The position numbers and the translations under genes are program-made. Source: Cladopsammia gracilis (taxonomy: Eukaryota > Cnidaria > Anthozoa > Scleractinia > Dendrophylliidae). Taken from it: a DNA stretch of 64,000 nt. Below the pieces are notes generated by a model. The model was not told the origin of the DNA, made no database searches, and was given only the letters and a program-made list of their open reading frames with translations. Below, one piece after another: positions 23,227 through 33,900 of this stretch. The first letter of the stretch is position 1. Each line of letters opens with the position of its first letter. The stretch spans positions 384,501 to 448,500 of the forward strand of contig JAJGOT010000132.1 of the NCBI GenBank assembly GCA_022457155.1, in the 5' to 3' direction.

Positions 23227-23735
23227 TAGTCCAACCAGGGCGCTGCATTCTTTTTAGCGCCCTGGTCCAACCATCAAATTGCATCAACCTCGTCCCAGGG
23301 CGTTCTCCGCTATCGTTTTTAGTCCAACCAACCAACAAACTGCATCAACCTCGTCCCAGGGCCTTCTCCGCTATCGGTTTTTGCCCAACCAACAAACTGC
23401 ATCAACCTCGCCCCAGGGCCTTCTCCGCTATCGTTTTTAGTCCAACCAACAAACTGCATCAACCTCGTCCCAAGGCCTTCTCTGCTATAGTTTTTAGTCC
23501 AACCAACAAACTGTATCAACCTCGTCCCAAGGCCTTCTCCGCTATCGTTTTTAGTCTAACCAACAAACTGCATCAACCTTGCCCCAGGGCCTTCTCCGCT
23601 ATAGTGTTTAGTCCAACCAACAAACTGCATCAACCTCGTCCCAAGGCCTTCTCTGCTATAGTTTTTAGTCCAACCAACAAACTGTATCAACCTCGTCTCA
23701 AGGCCTTCTCCGCTATCGTTTTTAGTCTAACGGAA
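23227..23735. repeat. 57-bp minisatellite, about 8 units
   Basis: Unit TCCAACCAACAAACTGCATC-AACCTCGTCCCAGGGCC-TTCTCCGCTATCGTTTTTAG. Since 57 is a multiple of 3, it keeps a 221-codon frame open at 23115-23780, which is not a gene. The array continues at 24252. Confidence 0.9.
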
Positions 23736-23747
23736 AAGTATAGATTC

Positions 23748-24234
23748 CATAGCTCAGAAGGAGGTCGGACACCTTATTGAGACTTATATAAAGGAGTAAC
23801 TGGTTAGCTTTCAGTTGAGGTTAGGGTTAGCAGTTTATATAGAGCGTATGCACTCACGTGGCAAGCAGCTATGCAAATTTATTGGAACAAAAGAAAGTGT
23901 TAACATAAGAAAAGCGTTCAAATCCCACAGGATTGTTTTGGTACACCAACATGGCCGCCGTTCTATTGTTTTGGTACACCAATATGGCCGCCGTGACGTC
24001 ATGTGCATACGCCCTATAGTTAAATTTAGGACTAAGCAACCCGAGAAGCTAGGTGGTGCAGTGGTACGGTAGGCTGTGTAAGCCTAAGCCTTGCTAAGGT
24101 CACAGGTTCAATCCTGCGTGGGGATTTTAGATTTTCTTTTTTACACTTAAAAATTTATTGAAAACAAAATTCTAAGTGTCGACATTGCGTTATATAATTC
24201 TCAATAAGTGTCCGACCTCCTTCTGAGCTATAGA
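23748..24234. mobile_element. SINE-bearing inverted-repeat element (copy 2), inside the minisatellite
   Basis: Ends AGCTCAGAAGGAGGTCGGACACC and the complement. The middle carries the same tRNA-like head as copy 1, on the plus strand at 24050-24124, with B box GGTTCAATCC. Confidence 0.7.
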
Positions 24235-24251
24235 AGGTAGACTCTACCTAG

Positions 24252-24415
24252 TCTAACCAACAAACTGCATCAACCTTGCCCCAGGGCCTTCTCCGCTATA
24301 GTGTTTAGTCCAACCAACAAACTGCATCAACCTCGTCCCAAGGCCTTCTCTGCTATAGTTTTTAGTCCAACCAACAAACTGCATCAACCTCGTCCCAGGG
24401 CCTTCTCCGCTATCA
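24252..24415. repeat. 57-bp minisatellite, continuation (about 3 units)
   Basis: Same unit as 23227-23735; the transposon interrupts the array. Confidence 0.85.
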
Positions 24416-24479
24416 AAATGACGGGGCGTCGGCGGGGCGAGCACAGAAACCCCTGGACAAGAGGGTGGGGTCTGGGGAC

Positions 24480-24740
24480 CAGATTACATTAAAACACATC
24501 ATACAATGAATACAACACATTTATTAGTCTCTCCCCGAAATGATTTTCAGGACTAATTTACAGTTCAAAATATAGATTAAAATATTTACAAGCAAGATAT
24601 CACTATTACGAGGTAATTAAAAATGAATAAATCCTCCAGCCAACAGTCAAGTAGAACGTGTTTAGGCTGTTCTTAATGTTATTCAAATTTTCATGCTTTT
24701 TAACTTTGTTTCCAGAGAGTTTCATAGTTACCTGCCCATG
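24480..24740 (-). mobile_element. LINE-like 3' end fragment
   Basis: The minus strand reads NSLNTFYLTVGWRIYSFL then stop, followed by sequence shared with 44930-45190 (TTCAGGACTAATTTAC, TTAGGCTGTTCTTAA). Resembles the C-terminal end of a LINE polyprotein. Confidence 0.4.
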
Positions 24741-25231
24741 TAAAAACGATATGTTGGCCCATGCAAGTTCTACATTTCATCGATTAGGTTTGTTTGATTC
24801 ATATCAAATGAAATAAAGATTTAACTAAAATTTGTTAGCAGTTTGTTTCTTTAAAATCTGACGTGATCATCCCAATCGTCACACGCCTAAAACTCATTGT
24901 TTTCGGGCAACGATCATTTCTTCCCACGAGGCGACCAGAATTTCGGAGCCTTGGCGTTCCAATGACTTCGGCAATTGTTATAAGGTACTATCTATTATCT
25001 GTATGATACCCTCGTTTAAAAACACATGTTTGATTGTTCCAGTTAACAGTTACATAAGGAGAAATCCAAAGTATGAAAAGTCTAACGACTAGTAATAATG
25101 TTCAGAATGTTTATTGAAAAATCAAATCACTCGTGAGATAATTCGCGATATTCTCAGCTTCATTGCCCTTTTACTTTTATCCTTTTAAATTAAGTCAAAC
25201 CTAGCTCTACCTTTTGAGTAAATGCATAAAA
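24741..25231. other. No feature recognised
   Basis: AT-rich, no frame or repeat supported. Confidence 0.35.
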
Positions 25232-25232
25232 A

Positions 25233-25397
25233 TATACAGCTATTTCAATTAACGTTGTCGGATGAAAAAGGCGAAAAGCCAAGACCGCAAGGTAGTATGG
25301 GTAGTTGTAAATAGCCATTGTATAAGAATCCCATACTACCTTGCGGTCTTGGCTTTTCGCCTTTTTCATCCGACAACGTTAATTGAAATAGCTGTAT
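25233..25397. repeat. Near-perfect fold-back, about 65-bp arms
   Basis: TATACAGCTATTTCAATTAACG...CATACTACC pairs exactly with the sequence from 25332 to 25397; loop about 32 bp. Confidence 0.85.
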
Positions 25398-25441
25398 AAA
25401 GTGACAGTTTGATCATATTTTTTCATTTCATTTTTGTACAT

Positions 25442-26054
25442 TTTTCAGAAGGAAATATTGTATTTAGTAACCCATCCAAACCGTTTTTCAATCCGATCAA
25501 GGGAGAAAGGTTTTTGTTTTCGGCCATACTTTTCGCATTTGCACGGCCCCCATTAAATTCGCTTGCTATTCAGTTGCAACTTCAGACATTCAAAATGGTG
25601 GCCGTGCAAATGCGAAAGGTACAGTCGAAAACAAATATATTTTGTAACGTTTTGTTAGTTTCACAAGAGTACGTTACAAATTAGGTTGCACAATACTACT
25701 GAAGTATTAAGGCGTGCTTGTAAGGTGTCTCAAGGGGCTAGTACACTCTTTAAGGTTTGTTAAGTTATGCAAGAGCCATTCGAGGCATCTCTTTCAACCC
25801 TTGTTTTTTCATTTTGTTTACCGTTGTAATCTTCTCTGAGTTTGTAAAACTGTACTGCTGTTTTTTGTAACGCTTTACGCTCGCTTCATCAATAAACGAG
25901 ATGCCCGCTCCTATTCTGTGTTTTGTGATTATTTAGATTAGTTACAAAATATTTTATAATCGTTTCAGTGTGATTAGAATATAAAAAATTTTTCCGTGAT
26001 CGGATTGAAACGGCTTGGACAGGTTACTAAATACGTTATTTCCTTTAGAAAGTG
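25442..26054. mobile_element. Element with 58-bp terminal inverted repeats
   Basis: Left 25442-25499 (GTATTTAGTAACCCATCCAA) pairs with right 25997-26054 (TTGGACAGGTTACTAAATAC). An inner palindrome GCATTTGCACGGCC / GGCCGTGCAAATGC lies at 25537-25613. Confidence 0.7.
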
Positions 26055-26199
26055 AAAAAAAAAACCCCATTATTGTTTAATTGATTATTTAGTCTGATCA
26101 CGCACTGGGCGAATCATGATTGAAACATGTTTATTCTGCGCATGATTGAAACTATCTTACAGCGGTTACCAATAACACGCGACCCACCGCCTTCAAAAC

Positions 26200-26330
26200 A
26201 GTAAAGTTTGTTTCGAGTGTGTTCATTTCGGAGAATCTAAAAACGGATTTTTGATCCGAGATTTGCCGGATTTCACGGCCGAAAGGAACGTGACATCTGG
26301 TTTTGGATCTGTAACCTTGGAACCTTTTGC
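26200..26330. repeat. GGATTT-rich repeat ending AAAGGAACG
   Basis: AAAACGGATTTTTGATCC...GCCGAAAGGAACGTGAC. Same family as 27000-27330 and 29395-29510. Confidence 0.45.
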
Positions 26331-26763
26331 AAAATAAAATAAAAAACTAAAAGGAAAATCAAAACTTTATTGTTACAGAGCAATAGAGTAAAAAAGCGCG
26401 TTTATTTGCACAAAGTGAATGGCTGAAAAGTTACAGATTATTATGGTAAACAAACCGCAATTTTCATTTAAGCTTAATTCTCTGACACAAACTAAGTCGT
26501 ACAAATCTGCTCGAAATGCGCGGAACTCGAATTGAACAAGCTGCTAAATGTCAGGCCTTTTTACGTAGCAAATTACACTTATACGTTGTTATTTCAGTTG
26601 CTAAGCAATTTCTAACGGCATATGGTCAATATATGAATGTTTTACTGTACCTGGAACGTTTGCCCACATGTTTGACAAATGGCGGCACCAAAAAGTCTCG
26701 ACCCGACTGTGCTCTCTGGCAATACCGCTGGTTGCCACATATCAACCTGCCTTAACAAAAAGT

Positions 26764-26790
26764 ATATGTATGTATGTATGTATGTATGTT
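26764..26790. repeat. (ATGT)n microsatellite
   Basis: GTATGTATGTATGTATGTATGT. Confidence 0.9.
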
Positions 26791-26859
26791 CATCAGATTA
26801 ATTTCAGATCCGCTGGGGGCTAACTAGAAAACTCGCCCGTTAATTTAGCTCCCAGACTC

Positions 26860-26955
26860 AAAATTATATTAACTATTTAAATTATTAGTACTTAGTTCAA
26901 AATGTGTGTAGGTATTTTTAAAATATAGTTGTTAAAAATAATGAGAAAATAAAGT

Positions 26956-26997
<42 letters not shown>

Positions 26998-26998
26998 G
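26860..26998 (+). mobile_element. LINE 3' tail with (TTG)n
   Basis: AATAAAGTATTGTTGTTG... ends in about 14 TTG units, a retrotransposon-type tail. Confidence 0.5.
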
Positions 26999-26999
26999 A

Positions 27000-27330
27000 A
27001 AGGAACAGCATAGATCACTGATCCGTAAATCTGGATTTGGATTCTTTGGATTTCAAATCCAGTGAATCCTCGCCAGATCAAAAATCCGGATTTGGATTTG
27101 CCGAAAGGAACGCGAAATCCGTTTTAGGATCGAAAATCCGTTTTTGGATTGACCGAAAGGAACACACCCTTAGGTGCGTTCCTTTGGTCAGAATCCAAAT
27201 CCGGATTTTGAATTTTCGAACGAATCGTAAAAAGGATTTCGAATCCATCGAATCCACTCTGAGGATGGATTCGATGGATTCAATCCAAATCAGGATTCTT
27301 TGGATTTGAAATCCAAGCGTTCCATTAGAA
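27000..27330. mobile_element. Palindromic GGATTT/AAATCC element(s), ends AAAGGAACG
   Basis: Many GGATTTGGATT / AATCCAAATCC pairs. Central CCGAAAGGAACACACC...GGTGCGTTCCTTTGGTC is an inverted junction, so this is two copies back to back or a composite. Confidence 0.5.
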
Positions 27331-27840
27331 CGGATTTGAAAAATGTACTGGTGGTCAGCGGGATTTAGCAGTTGATATGGTACACTCTATTTACCATATA
27401 TGACATATCTTGGTGAGCAAAGCAGCTCCAGCGCCATTTTTGTCCCAAAGACCAAGAAAGGTAGGCATTTGTTTAATTTTATTTTAAAAAGCCAATAGTT
27501 TAGAGTAAATAAAAACTTACCTCGCCCTTTTGGCGTTTTTTAACACCAGCAAATATACGAGGTTGCGTACGGATGACTTTTTTCTTTGTGTTCTACCGTT
27601 GTTCGTGTTGTCTTGCAGCTCTATTACAATTTTTTTATACTTTCGTTACTTTGTTTTATGTCACCCATGAATTACTCAACAATAGTCAAGCATACCCCGA
27701 GCTGTGCAAAATCTTCATAGCGTGACTTTATTGCTGTCACACGACCATTGGCGTACGGTAAAAATTTTGTCGGGGGGCCTGAACTTAATTTGCCCGAATG
27801 AAACTCGTGACGTCATGTTTATTCATTATGATGATGATTC

Positions 27841-28146
27841 TGGGACTCGCTGACATTTTACTTTTCTACCACTATGAACGATCTGAGAATGAGCTTCTAC
27901 ATCTCGCATTCTTCGCACTTCCACGTTACCGATAAGATATTTTACGAGACTTCGACAAAGACATACTTTAATCGCGGACCAGATACCAACCACACATACT
28001 GTCCTAATAAGCAAGATTCGGCAGTATGGTCCCCTGCCCCAGTACCTTTAAGTTCGGTACGGTTGCAAAGCAACACGGCGGGCGACAATAACAAAACCGA
28101 AGATAACCCTGGGGCTCCCGATGTCGTTTACATGGAGCTAGTATGA
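27841..28146 (+). CDS. Possible terminal-exon fragment with Tyr motif, unrecognised
   Basis: An open frame that starts after TGA near 27838 and ends at TGA 28144-28146. Its C-terminal half is Pro/Ser/Asn-rich and ends PDVVYMELV, which resembles tyrosine-motif cytoplasmic tails of immune-type receptors. A possible acceptor is CCTAATAAG near 28010. No upstream exons were found, and the last codons run into a GATCCTAG palindromic repeat. Weak. Confidence 0.15.
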   Translation, partial: WDSLTFYFSTTMNDLRMSFYISHSSHFHVTDKIFYETSTKTYFNRGPDTNHTYCPNKQDSAVWSPAPVPLSSVRLQSNTAGDNNKTEDNPGAPDVVYMELV

Positions 28147-28253
28147 TCCTAGTGCTAGGATCATCCTACCTCTCAGATAGGATGATCCTAGCGCTAGAAT
28201 GATCTTAGTGCTAACCCTAACCCTAACCCTAACCCTAACCCTAACCCTAACCC
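28133..28253. repeat. GATCCTAG palindromes and internal (CCCTAA)n telomere-type tract
   Basis: GATCCTAGTGCTAGGATC and relatives are followed by about 7 CTAACC units at 28213-28252. A matching GGATCATCCTAGCACTAGG lies after the SINE at 28683. Confidence 0.85.
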
Positions 28254-28640
28254 GCCTCCTGGTTAGCTCAGTTAGTTGGGCGCCAGTTTGCATAGCGGGA
28301 GGTCGCGGGTTCGAATCTCGGCCGGACCACTAACCAGGGTCTTTAAATAACTGGTAAGATCATGCTGGCTGTGCTCAAACAACCTTGTCTCAGTTCAGAT
28401 GATCCCGTCATTGGGCGGTGACGTAAAGCCGTTGGCCTTGTCTCCTACAACTCCTTGCATTCTAACTGTAGGGGACGTTAAAGAACCATTGAGGACGTAA
28501 CAAAACCCTGGCTGTGACCACCCTCAGTGTGCAACCTTTCCCCAGGGAGGTGGGTAAAAAACAGAAACGTAAGCGCAAGCTGTTGTGGTGTCCCTGCCAA
28601 GTGTGGCAAAGTTAATAAAATAAAATAAAAAAATAAAATA
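28254..28640 (+). mobile_element. tRNA-derived SINE, apparently full length
   Basis: The head GTTAGCTCAGTTAGTTGGGC (A box) ... GGTTCGAATCTC (B box) is tRNA-like. The body contains GGGGACGTTAAAGAACC, and the tail is AATAAAATAAAATAAAAAAAT. The best-preserved SINE here; no complete tRNA acceptor pairing was seen. Confidence 0.75.
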
Positions 28641-28722
28641 ACCCTTCGCATGTAAACTGAAAGCAGAAAACATGTCGCGCTCGGATCATCCTAGCACTAG
28701 GATCATCCCATTTCCATGTTAA

Positions 28723-28977
28723 TCAAAACTATAACAAAATTCTCGAATCTGATTGGTTATCAGCAGGCCCGATTAGAGCATTAATAGGACAGTTTACGTG
28801 TCATGCTTTCAATTGGATGATGTAATTGGACAGTATGCATCATTTGCGCGCGCTATCCTTTTTCCTTGCATGCATCTCGGTCAAAAAACACACTCAATTG
28901 TTATGTTTTTAATCACCAAAACGTGTAACCATTTAACGGTTTATCCTCGAATTTTGTTATAGTTATGATTAATTGGT
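28723..28977. mobile_element. Element with inverted ends ATAACAAAATTC
   Basis: TAATCAAAACTATAACAAAATTC at 28723 pairs with GAATTTTGTTATAGTTATGATTA at 28951-28973. Confidence 0.5.
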
Positions 28978-29122
28978 AACAGGACTTCGTGTCGTCCAAT
29001 TCTGTCTGTAATCATACTCGTGATTAAACAAATCGGATTCCCGCTTCGCGGTCGTCCGATTTTGTTAATCACTTGTATGATTACAGACCGAATTGGACTC
29101 CACTCAGTCCTATTACCATTAT
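28974..29122. repeat. Fold-back, about 65-bp arms
   Basis: TGGTAACAGGACTTCGTG...GTCCAATTCTGTCTGTAATCATAC pairs with GTATGATTACAGACCGAATTGGACTCCACTCAGTCCTATTACCA. Confidence 0.7.
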
Positions 29123-29338
29123 AAATAGGGCCTATGCCTGCTCACGCGGTTAGTATCTAATGGAGCTATCACATCAATGACATCATCGATGTCGTATGAG
29201 TAATGTGAGTTACGAAAAAAAAAATTAATTTAAGACATTGAATCACAGAATAATTCAGTAATTTTTCTGTGTCTGTGGTGCCCGAATAGTCGACCAGTTT
29301 TGCCCGAATAATACTACATTTTTTTACGACTGGAGGGT

Positions 29339-29358
29339 GGGGGGGGGGGGGGGGGGTG
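29339..29358. repeat. G homopolymer
   Basis: About 18 consecutive G, part of a G/C-rich repeat edge. Confidence 0.8.
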
Positions 29359-29394
29359 CAGCCCCCCTCCCTCAGCCCCTCCCCCTCGTACGCC

Positions 29395-29510
29395 TAAGCA
29401 CACGACACAAATCCTTTTCTGGATTTGGCGTTCCTTTGAAAACCGCAAATCCGAAGAATCCTTCCCAACAAATCCGTTTTTGGATTCGACCAAAGGAACG
29501 CACCCTCAGT
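29395..29510. repeat. GGATTT repeat copy ending AAAGGAACGCACCCT
   Basis: Same family as 27000-27330. Confidence 0.45.
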
Positions 29511-29901
29511 AGACGTCTATCACTAAGAAAAGCCGTTAAATTATTTTAGATTCTGACGGAATTTCAAGCAAACAGAGATAAAAATCGACAATTTTACCCG
29601 CTGAGAGTAGGTAAAACTTAATCAAACTCGATTTTTAAGCCAGTTTAAACAAAAAGAAAACATGCTGTTTGTGGAAACTGTATTTTTAGAATAAAACTTT
29701 TAAATTTCACCGCACGTGATAATTTACAACTGTAATTGACTTTGAAATTTGTTGTTTTGAAATGTTTACTATTTTTTTTTTTACTATTTCTTTTTGTCAT
29801 CCACCAAACTCGAGTTTGACCTTCGGAGAAAAAGAGCGATGGGTCGCGTGTTAAATAATGGTAACCGCTGTAAACACTGCATCGCCCTTCCTTAGATTAA
29901 G
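29511..29901. other. No feature recognised
   Basis: AT-rich, nothing supported. Confidence 0.35.
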
Positions 29902-30280
29902 GCTACGTTCACACGTTCACACGGTACCGGACGAATGTTCGACCGGTTGAAATTCGTACGGTTAGGTGTTCTGTTCACACGGAACCACGCTAACCGTACG
30001 AAAATTTAGAGACCTAGCCGTTCAAAAATTTGACGCCAAAATCGGGGATGAATTTTTAGCCGGTACGGTCAATAATTTAACCGGCGCGGTGTGAACACCT
30101 TGACCGTCTAAAATTTTGTACGGCAAAGGCGTGGTTGCATGGATGCGAGCGCTCTGCGCATGGGCAAACTTCAACCGTTTAGTCAGTTCCGTGTAAACAG
30201 AACGAAAATATTGCACGGTTCCGTGGGAACAAAATGTCCGGTCAAATTTTTCAACCGGTCGAAAATTCGTCCGGTACCTA
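29902..30280. mobile_element. GTTCACAC / GTGTGAAC palindromic element
   Basis: ACGTTCACACGGTACCGGACGAATGTTCGACCGGTTGAAA at the left matches TTTCAACCGGTCGAAAATTCGTCCGGTACC at the right. Internal GTGTGAACACC repeats. A fragment recurs at 30570-30615. Confidence 0.65.
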
Positions 30281-30710
30281 AACCACAAATCATGCATATA
30301 TATGTAACTAGCAGTAATCACAGATTATGGAGACCCGTTCGAAGGAATTTCCGGCGGAAATGAGCCCCTGAAAAAAACAACAATAGGGGCGGCCATTTGG
30401 AAGATCGTCTACCAAAAAATCTCAAATTTTACTGCACATAAACCACAGGACAACCAACACGAAATTAGGATTGCGTTCTTCGAACGTAATTATAATGACT
30501 TTTATGTGAGCTTATGCCTGGCGTGAAACGTGTTTTGAAATTAACAACTAATGTGAACAATGAAATTGCAAACATGTTTTAAAACATGTTTCGGTGCTAA
30601 TGTGAACACGGCAGCAGGTAACAACTTAGCATTGATTAACAAAAATACTGATTTGATGTTTAAAAGCTGAGGTATAAGGGTCATAACACGAGTGCACGAA
30701 TCTATAAATA

Positions 30711-30913
30711 TTATTTAAAGTCTGGTATCACAACGTACTCGTTGTGCACGTCATATTTCGCTTGAAGAGAGGCGATACCAGACGACGGACGCCCCGCATA
30801 GGTTCTAACTTTCTTCAGTTTCCAGCAAAACCAAACGGTCACAATGATTAAGGCGACAATCGCAGCAACTGACACTCCGATCAACATCCAATTTGTCTTC
30901 TCTCTTTCAGTGA
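30711..30913 (-). CDS. Gene B last exon: transmembrane helix and 36-residue tail
   Basis: After acceptor TCTTTTTAG (first exon base 30913) the frame reads TEREKTNW, a hydrophobic helix of about 22 residues (MLIGVSVAAIVALIIVTVW...), a basic KLKK stop-transfer, then a short tail ending at TAA 30713-30711. The tail contains two Tyr residues, including YVVI at 411-414, which fits the YxxPhi endocytosis consensus and the cell-surface turnover described for FGFRL1 (inference). No kinase sequence can follow in this frame. Too short to be picked up as a long open frame; found by reading the minus strand. Confidence 0.85.
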
Positions 30914-33900
30914 CTAAAAAGATAACAGACTGATTTACAATTCTTGGCTAGCACATTACGTCATAAAAATAAAAACACCTACACTTAACATCCTACAAAG
31001 CTGTTTCCAACATGGTGCATGTATGTAGATACCAGTGTTAAAATCCTTCACAAAAAGTTTCAGATTTTAACGATTTCTTGCTTCCGATTTGTAAAGGTTT
31101 TAAATGTGTCACCCAATTTGTCACACTATTTCAGAAAAGCCGTGAACATAACAGTAAACAAAATTGACCAAATGTTGAAAGTTATTTATGCGTTACAGAT
31201 GTTTATAAACCGATTTAATGTAACTTATAGTGAATCCATTCTTTTGTGATGACATTTTTTTGCGTACTTATGACTTTAAAGTTTTGGCCGTCATGTTGGT
31301 GTACTGAAGTGGTACTGACTAAGATGGCCGCTCCATATATTTTTACTGGTACTCGCTCGCCTATGACTCTTGAATGAAATGTTCTAGCGCTTCATAATTT
31401 GGCCCAGATGTGCCATTTTAAACTATCTACAATTCCAAATATTCTGAATTTTGATATGACATGATAAGACGTAAGTCAAGAGACCTGCGTAAGTGCAAGC
31501 CAAAAATTATTCACCGAAGTGGAGGTGAAGCAGCGATGTAAATATCCTTTAATGCCACTTTGTTGAATAATTGTTTTAGTATGCACCGTAAATCATTTAA
31601 TTTAAAAGCCACCTCTCAAAAAAGCTCCCTTTTTTGGAGCAAGAAATTTATCAAGCCCCCCTCTCTTTTAACCCTTTCACTCCCAGAGTTGGCAATTATG
31701 GAGACATGTAGTGTAGTTCTAACAGGGCCTGGGTCCTGTTAGATGATGGTGCATCATGGGTAGTACTGTGGGGTATATCAGCTGTGGATCATTCTAGACC
31801 GACACCGCTTTTCACTCACTTTATCAATTATTTTGTCTTTAAATGAAAGAAAGAATAGGATATGCAACTTAGAGCATTAATTTAGAGCCTCATAGGATGG
31901 GCCGTTTAATTTTGGAGCTTGGACATTGGTTCCTACTCAGATTTCCTGTCATTTTTATCCCAAGGGGTTTTTTAAAGCACGTTTTTTTTTTCTGGCCTCC
32001 GTCTAACCACAGTGGTATTGTGCGTGGTTGCTCAACTCCGTTTAGGTGTTTTACTGTGATGGCGATTATTGGATAATGTAGATATCGATGGTTATTGTAT
32101 ACTGTATATTGTGTACTAAGGTTCAGTGTAGCACTATTTGCTGTAAATAGTCCCGGTGCTCGGCCGAAACCTGCAAAATAAACCTATTGGTATATATTTA
32201 CAGTCTGTTGTGTAGTGTAGCCGAAATTATCTTTTTCGTTTAGCTTGGTGTTTTTATTTATATAAAATATTGTGATTTAGCTCATACAATTAAAAAAAAA
32301 CATAACCAAGGATCTCAATACCAAAAATGGTAACCTAATAATTTATGGACGGAATGGCCTCAAAAACATCCCCTATCCCCTATCCCCTATCCCGTAGCAC
32401 AAACCTATACCCGACCCCCCCCCCCCCCCCCCCCTCCCCACTCCCGCGGTACCCAACGTTTACATTTTTGAATCTTGAAAGAGGCAATAGCAAGTACAGT
32501 GCAACCCGTTTAGACTGAAGGTCATTATCTAATTGCATGTATGATTAATTTTATACTAACCGGCCGAGGTAATGGAGCTACTTTCCTGGGCTTGCGTGGT
32601 ATTTCTGTGCTTTGGGACTGTTTGGCAATAGAATAGAAATAGATTTATATTTAATACAATTAATGCAATGGACCATTTCCGAGTTGCTTTTGGCCTCTCT
32701 ATCAAAGCGAGGCTAGGTGCGAAACCTTTCATATGAAAATGAGTTTTCATTCACATGCAAATAGGTTTTATTTGCATGTGAATGAAAACTCATTTTCATA
32801 TGAAAGGTTTCGCACCTAGCCTCGCTTTGATAGAGAGGCTAAAGGCAACTCGGAAATAGCCTATTTCATACAATAAATTGAGTCACTCCTCGCGCCTCCA
32901 TTCATCCTGGTATTAATTCAATCTTCTCTCGCAACTGGGTACGAGTTCGGCTAGACATAAGTTGGTATTTTGCCAGATGTCATCAACCAATTCATAAAAA
33001 TGGCGGGACGGGGGTAAAAACACCAGAACGAGGCTGTCAAAATACTCCAAGCAACGTGGAATATATTGTCACGTGACACACGAAGGAAGGGCGCGTGGTC
33101 CACTGTGGTCAAACGTCCAAGGCATTTTTCGTTTTATTTATTGGCGATTTTATTTAATATTAAATGGAAATATTTGAGGCAAGGATGTATAAAAAAAGTA
33201 GTTTACGTTACTATCTTTTAATTTTTCTGAAAATGATGAGCTTTTCCGTTGAAAATTAAACTGACTAATAAAACTCTTTGCGCCTGATCAAAATTGTGTT
33301 GGCAAATTGCGCCGACAATTCTACAGTTCACAGTTTTTAAACGCTTAGAACGTTTTTGGTAAACTTTCAAAACGTTTGGTAAATTGGTAATATATTAAAC
33401 TTTAAAAAGTAAAAATGACAACCTTAGCTTTTTAGTACTTTGCTTAACTTTTGCAAATTTCTCTCGTTTGACCGCGGTTAAGGCGCGTGGAAACCCCTGA
33501 CTGCCAGACTAAATGCCAAAATATCTCAACCTCGTTTCCAGGGCCCTCCTCTTCCCGCCCTCGCTCTTAGGGGGCGGGAAGAGGAGGACCCTGCGAACGA
33601 GGTTGGTGATATCTTGGAGCATTTTGTCGCGTAAACATAATGAAATGTCTTCGTTTCGTTTAAGGTAATTCCCTTGAAAAGAATCTAACATTTAATTTTT
33701 TTTCAAACTTGGTACGATTGATAACCATGCTTAGGGCATTCGAAAAATGCAATAAAAAGAGGGGGTCACCGTGCTTGTTTTTACACTGTACTCCCGTTAT
33801 TTATAACGACTTTTTATAATTGCGTGAGGAATGTTCGAAATTAGAACATGGAGAAATGGATCCTTATTGCCTTCAGAAAACTACGATTATTATTGAAATT

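Noticed and set aside
23115..23780. Longest open frame in the window (221 codons)
   Set aside because: It is the 57-bp minisatellite read in frame; the repeated residues follow the repeat unit, and the antisense frames do the same.
23227..24415. CRISPR array
   Set aside because: Units are contiguous 57-bp tandem copies without unique spacers, and the DNA is eukaryotic.
28254..28330. tRNA gene
   Set aside because: A and B boxes are present but no full cloverleaf; it continues into a SINE body with an A-rich tail.
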